NCBI GenBank assembly: GCA_031270205.1
Contig: JAISYA010000136.1
Span: 1-7,099, forward strand
Source: Treponema sp.
Lineage (GTDB): Bacteria; Spirochaetota; Spirochaetia; Treponematales; Breznakiellaceae
DNA length: 7,099 nucleotides
Reading direction: 5' to 3'
Below, in pieces: positions 6,330-7,099 of this stretch; position 1 is the stretch's first letter, and each line of letters begins with the position of its first letter. Below the pieces are notes generated by a model, which saw only the letters and a program-made list of their open reading frames with translations, did not search any database and had not been told where the DNA came from. Made by a program: the position numbers and the translations under genes.

Positions 6330-6343
6330 TCGAAGGGGGCTTT

Positions 6344-6985
6344 ATGAAAAGAATCATGTTGGTTTTGGCATTGCTTGCCATGGGAACGATCCTGTTCGCT
6401 CAGGTTAATCTGCCGGCGGATTACCGCTTTGCTTCGGGGGGTTGGGCCATTTCGGGTCAGCGGCTGTATCAGAATGACGCAAGGGCGGGGCTTGCCAAAA
6501 TGAATGTCCGCGTTCCCCAGAGCGGCGCTATGCTGTACGAGTTTGACGCCCGCTATGAGAGCGGCGGTGAAGACGGCCACGGCGGCTTTGGTCTGCATAT
6601 CTTTGTGGATTCAGCGTTCAACGGCCCCTCATGGGGCGCGGGTTCCTCGTATCTCCTGTGGCTCAACTATGATGAAAAACCGGGCAACAGGCAAATTCCT
6701 GCGGGACTTTCCGCCCAGATTTACCGCAGTTATTCCAATTCCCGAATGGACCTGGTTCAGAGCTATGATTTGAACTATATTGCGGACACGGTTACCTATG
6801 ACGATCTTAACTATCCGGTGCATTTCAAGATTACCGCCGATGGCAACACCGGCGAAGTCAGGGTCTACGATCCCACCGTGGCCTCCGGTACGGTTTATTA
6901 TGAACTTTCTCTCAGAGACTTGCCGAAAAGCGGCAACTGGGTTGCCCTGCGGACCAACGGCGTAAGGCTGTCCTTTACAAACTAA
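6344..6985 (+). CDS. Small secreted protein of unknown function, beta-rich (possible lectin-like fold)
   Basis: 213 residues, with ATG at 6344 preceded by AAGGGGG four bases upstream. Residues 1-19 are a clear signal peptide (MKRIM, hydrophobic core, then LFA before Gln20), cleaved by signal peptidase I and not lipidated, so the protein is periplasmic or exported. The mature part is rich in alternating aromatic/hydrophobic strands: LYEFDARYESGG (64-75), GGFGLHIFVD (80-89), YLLWLNYDE, HFKITADGNTGEVRVYDP and a closing VALRTNGVRLSF. That pattern resembles a concanavalin A/LamG-like beta-sandwich, but no catalytic or metal-site motif is clear and I do not recognise the family. It is transcribed alone, divergently from the ruvA run. 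Confidence 0.85.
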   Translation: MKRIMLVLALLAMGTILFAQVNLPADYRFASGGWAISGQRLYQNDARAGLAKMNVRVPQSGAMLYEFDARYESGGEDGHGGFGLHIFVDSAFNGPSWGAGSSYLLWLNYDEKPGNRQIPAGLSAQIYRSYSNSRMDLVQSYDLNYIADTVTYDDLNYPVHFKITADGNTGEVRVYDPTVASGTVYYELSLRDLPKSGNWVALRTNGVRLSFTN

Positions 6986-6992
6986 CCGGCGC

Positions 6993-7023
6993 TTGACTTT
7001 TTGTCCGGCTGTTAGGTTAGAGT
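6993..7023 (+). promoter_or_regulatory. Possible promoter for the gene at the right edge
   Basis: TTGACT (6993-6998) lies eight bases after the preceding stop codon, and TAGAGT (7018-7023) follows after 19 bases; TTAGAG at 18 bases is the alternative -10 box. The spacing is slightly long. The -10 box lies in the loop of the inverted repeat 6999-7038. Transcription would begin near 7030. Confidence 0.4.
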
Positions 7024-7038
7024 AGCGGCCGGACAAAA
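6999..7038. repeat. 11-bp perfect inverted repeat overlapping a promoter; candidate operator
   Basis: TTTTGTCCGGC (6999-7009) is the exact reverse complement of GCCGGACAAAA (7028-7038), with 18 bases between. In RNA, G-U and Watson-Crick pairs could extend the stem by up to five more pairs (7010-7014 with 7023-7027). The arms flank the predicted -10 box, and neither strand has a T-run after the stem, so a repressor site or 5' regulatory hairpin fits better than a standard terminator. Confidence 0.6.
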
Positions 7039-7099
7039 GTGAATATATCAAGTCCTGAGATACGTGGGCTTGCTGTATCCGCCCGGTCTTCGGCTGTTT
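7039..7099 (+). CDS. Possible start of a further protein-coding gene (partial, cut by the window edge)
   Basis: A GTG at 7039 opens a frame without stop to the right edge: 20 codons, reading MNISSPEIRGLAVSARSSAV if the GTG is the start. It lies about nine bases after the predicted transcription start and has no Shine-Dalgarno sequence. One other forward frame is also open here, so the choice rests mainly on position. Too short to identify. Confidence 0.35.
   Translation, partial: MNISSPEIRGLAVSARSSAV

Noticed and set aside
6629..7051. Minus-strand ORF (140 codons) opposite the secreted protein gene
   Set aside because: It is antisense to a gene with a clean signal peptide and ribosome site, and its translation shows no recognisable motif.

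Overview
The window looks like chromosomal DNA from a GC-rich spirochaete of the Treponema group. That is an inference from gene content and style: a RuvA next to a spirochaete-type propeller lipoprotein, relaxed spirochaetal lipoboxes, small exported proteins of unknown function, and promoters of the TG-n-TATACT / TG-n-TAGAAT kind. A termite-gut or other host-associated treponeme is my best guess, because large modular glycine-rich lipoproteins are common there, but a species cannot be named from this sequence.

Layout. Bases 1-1788 (minus strand) hold a modular surface lipoprotein gene that runs off the left edge. It has a signal peptide with lipobox, three related modules of about 100 residues, then a long glycine-rich domain. 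One in-frame TAA at 1303-1305 splits it exactly in the linker between modules 1 and 2. The reading frame is otherwise open for all 434 codons from 1302 to the window edge. A strong promoter (TTGACA-17-TATAGT) lies upstream in the 1789-2013 gap. Bases 2014-6118 (minus strand) are a compact run of four genes in the order ruvA, beta-propeller lipoprotein, nnr (NAD(P)H-hydrate repair), single-pass membrane protein. The last three are joined by two 4-base stop/start overlaps (GTGA, ATGA). Bases 6119-6343 are a divergent promoter region. Bases 6344-6985 (plus strand) encode a small secreted protein. Bases 6986-7099 hold an 11-bp inverted repeat overlapping a promoter-like sequence, and probably the first codons of another plus-strand gene.

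How the genes fit together. RuvA (Holliday-junction branch migration) and Nnr (repair of hydrated NADH/NADPH) are housekeeping repair functions. The two genes of unknown function in the run are an outer-envelope/periplasmic lipoprotein and an inner-membrane protein, so the run appears to mix repair and envelope functions without an obvious shared pathway.

Most worth a second look: (1) the in-frame stop at a module boundary; (2) three genes of the run (ruvA, the propeller lipoprotein, the membrane protein) lack a Shine-Dalgarno sequence and share ATACT-N5/6-ATG, with ruvA and the lipoprotein carrying promoter-like sequences placed so that transcription would begin at the start codon (leaderless mRNA); (3) the inverted repeat over the promoter at 6999-7038. 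I found no CRISPR array, tRNA, rRNA or insertion sequence.
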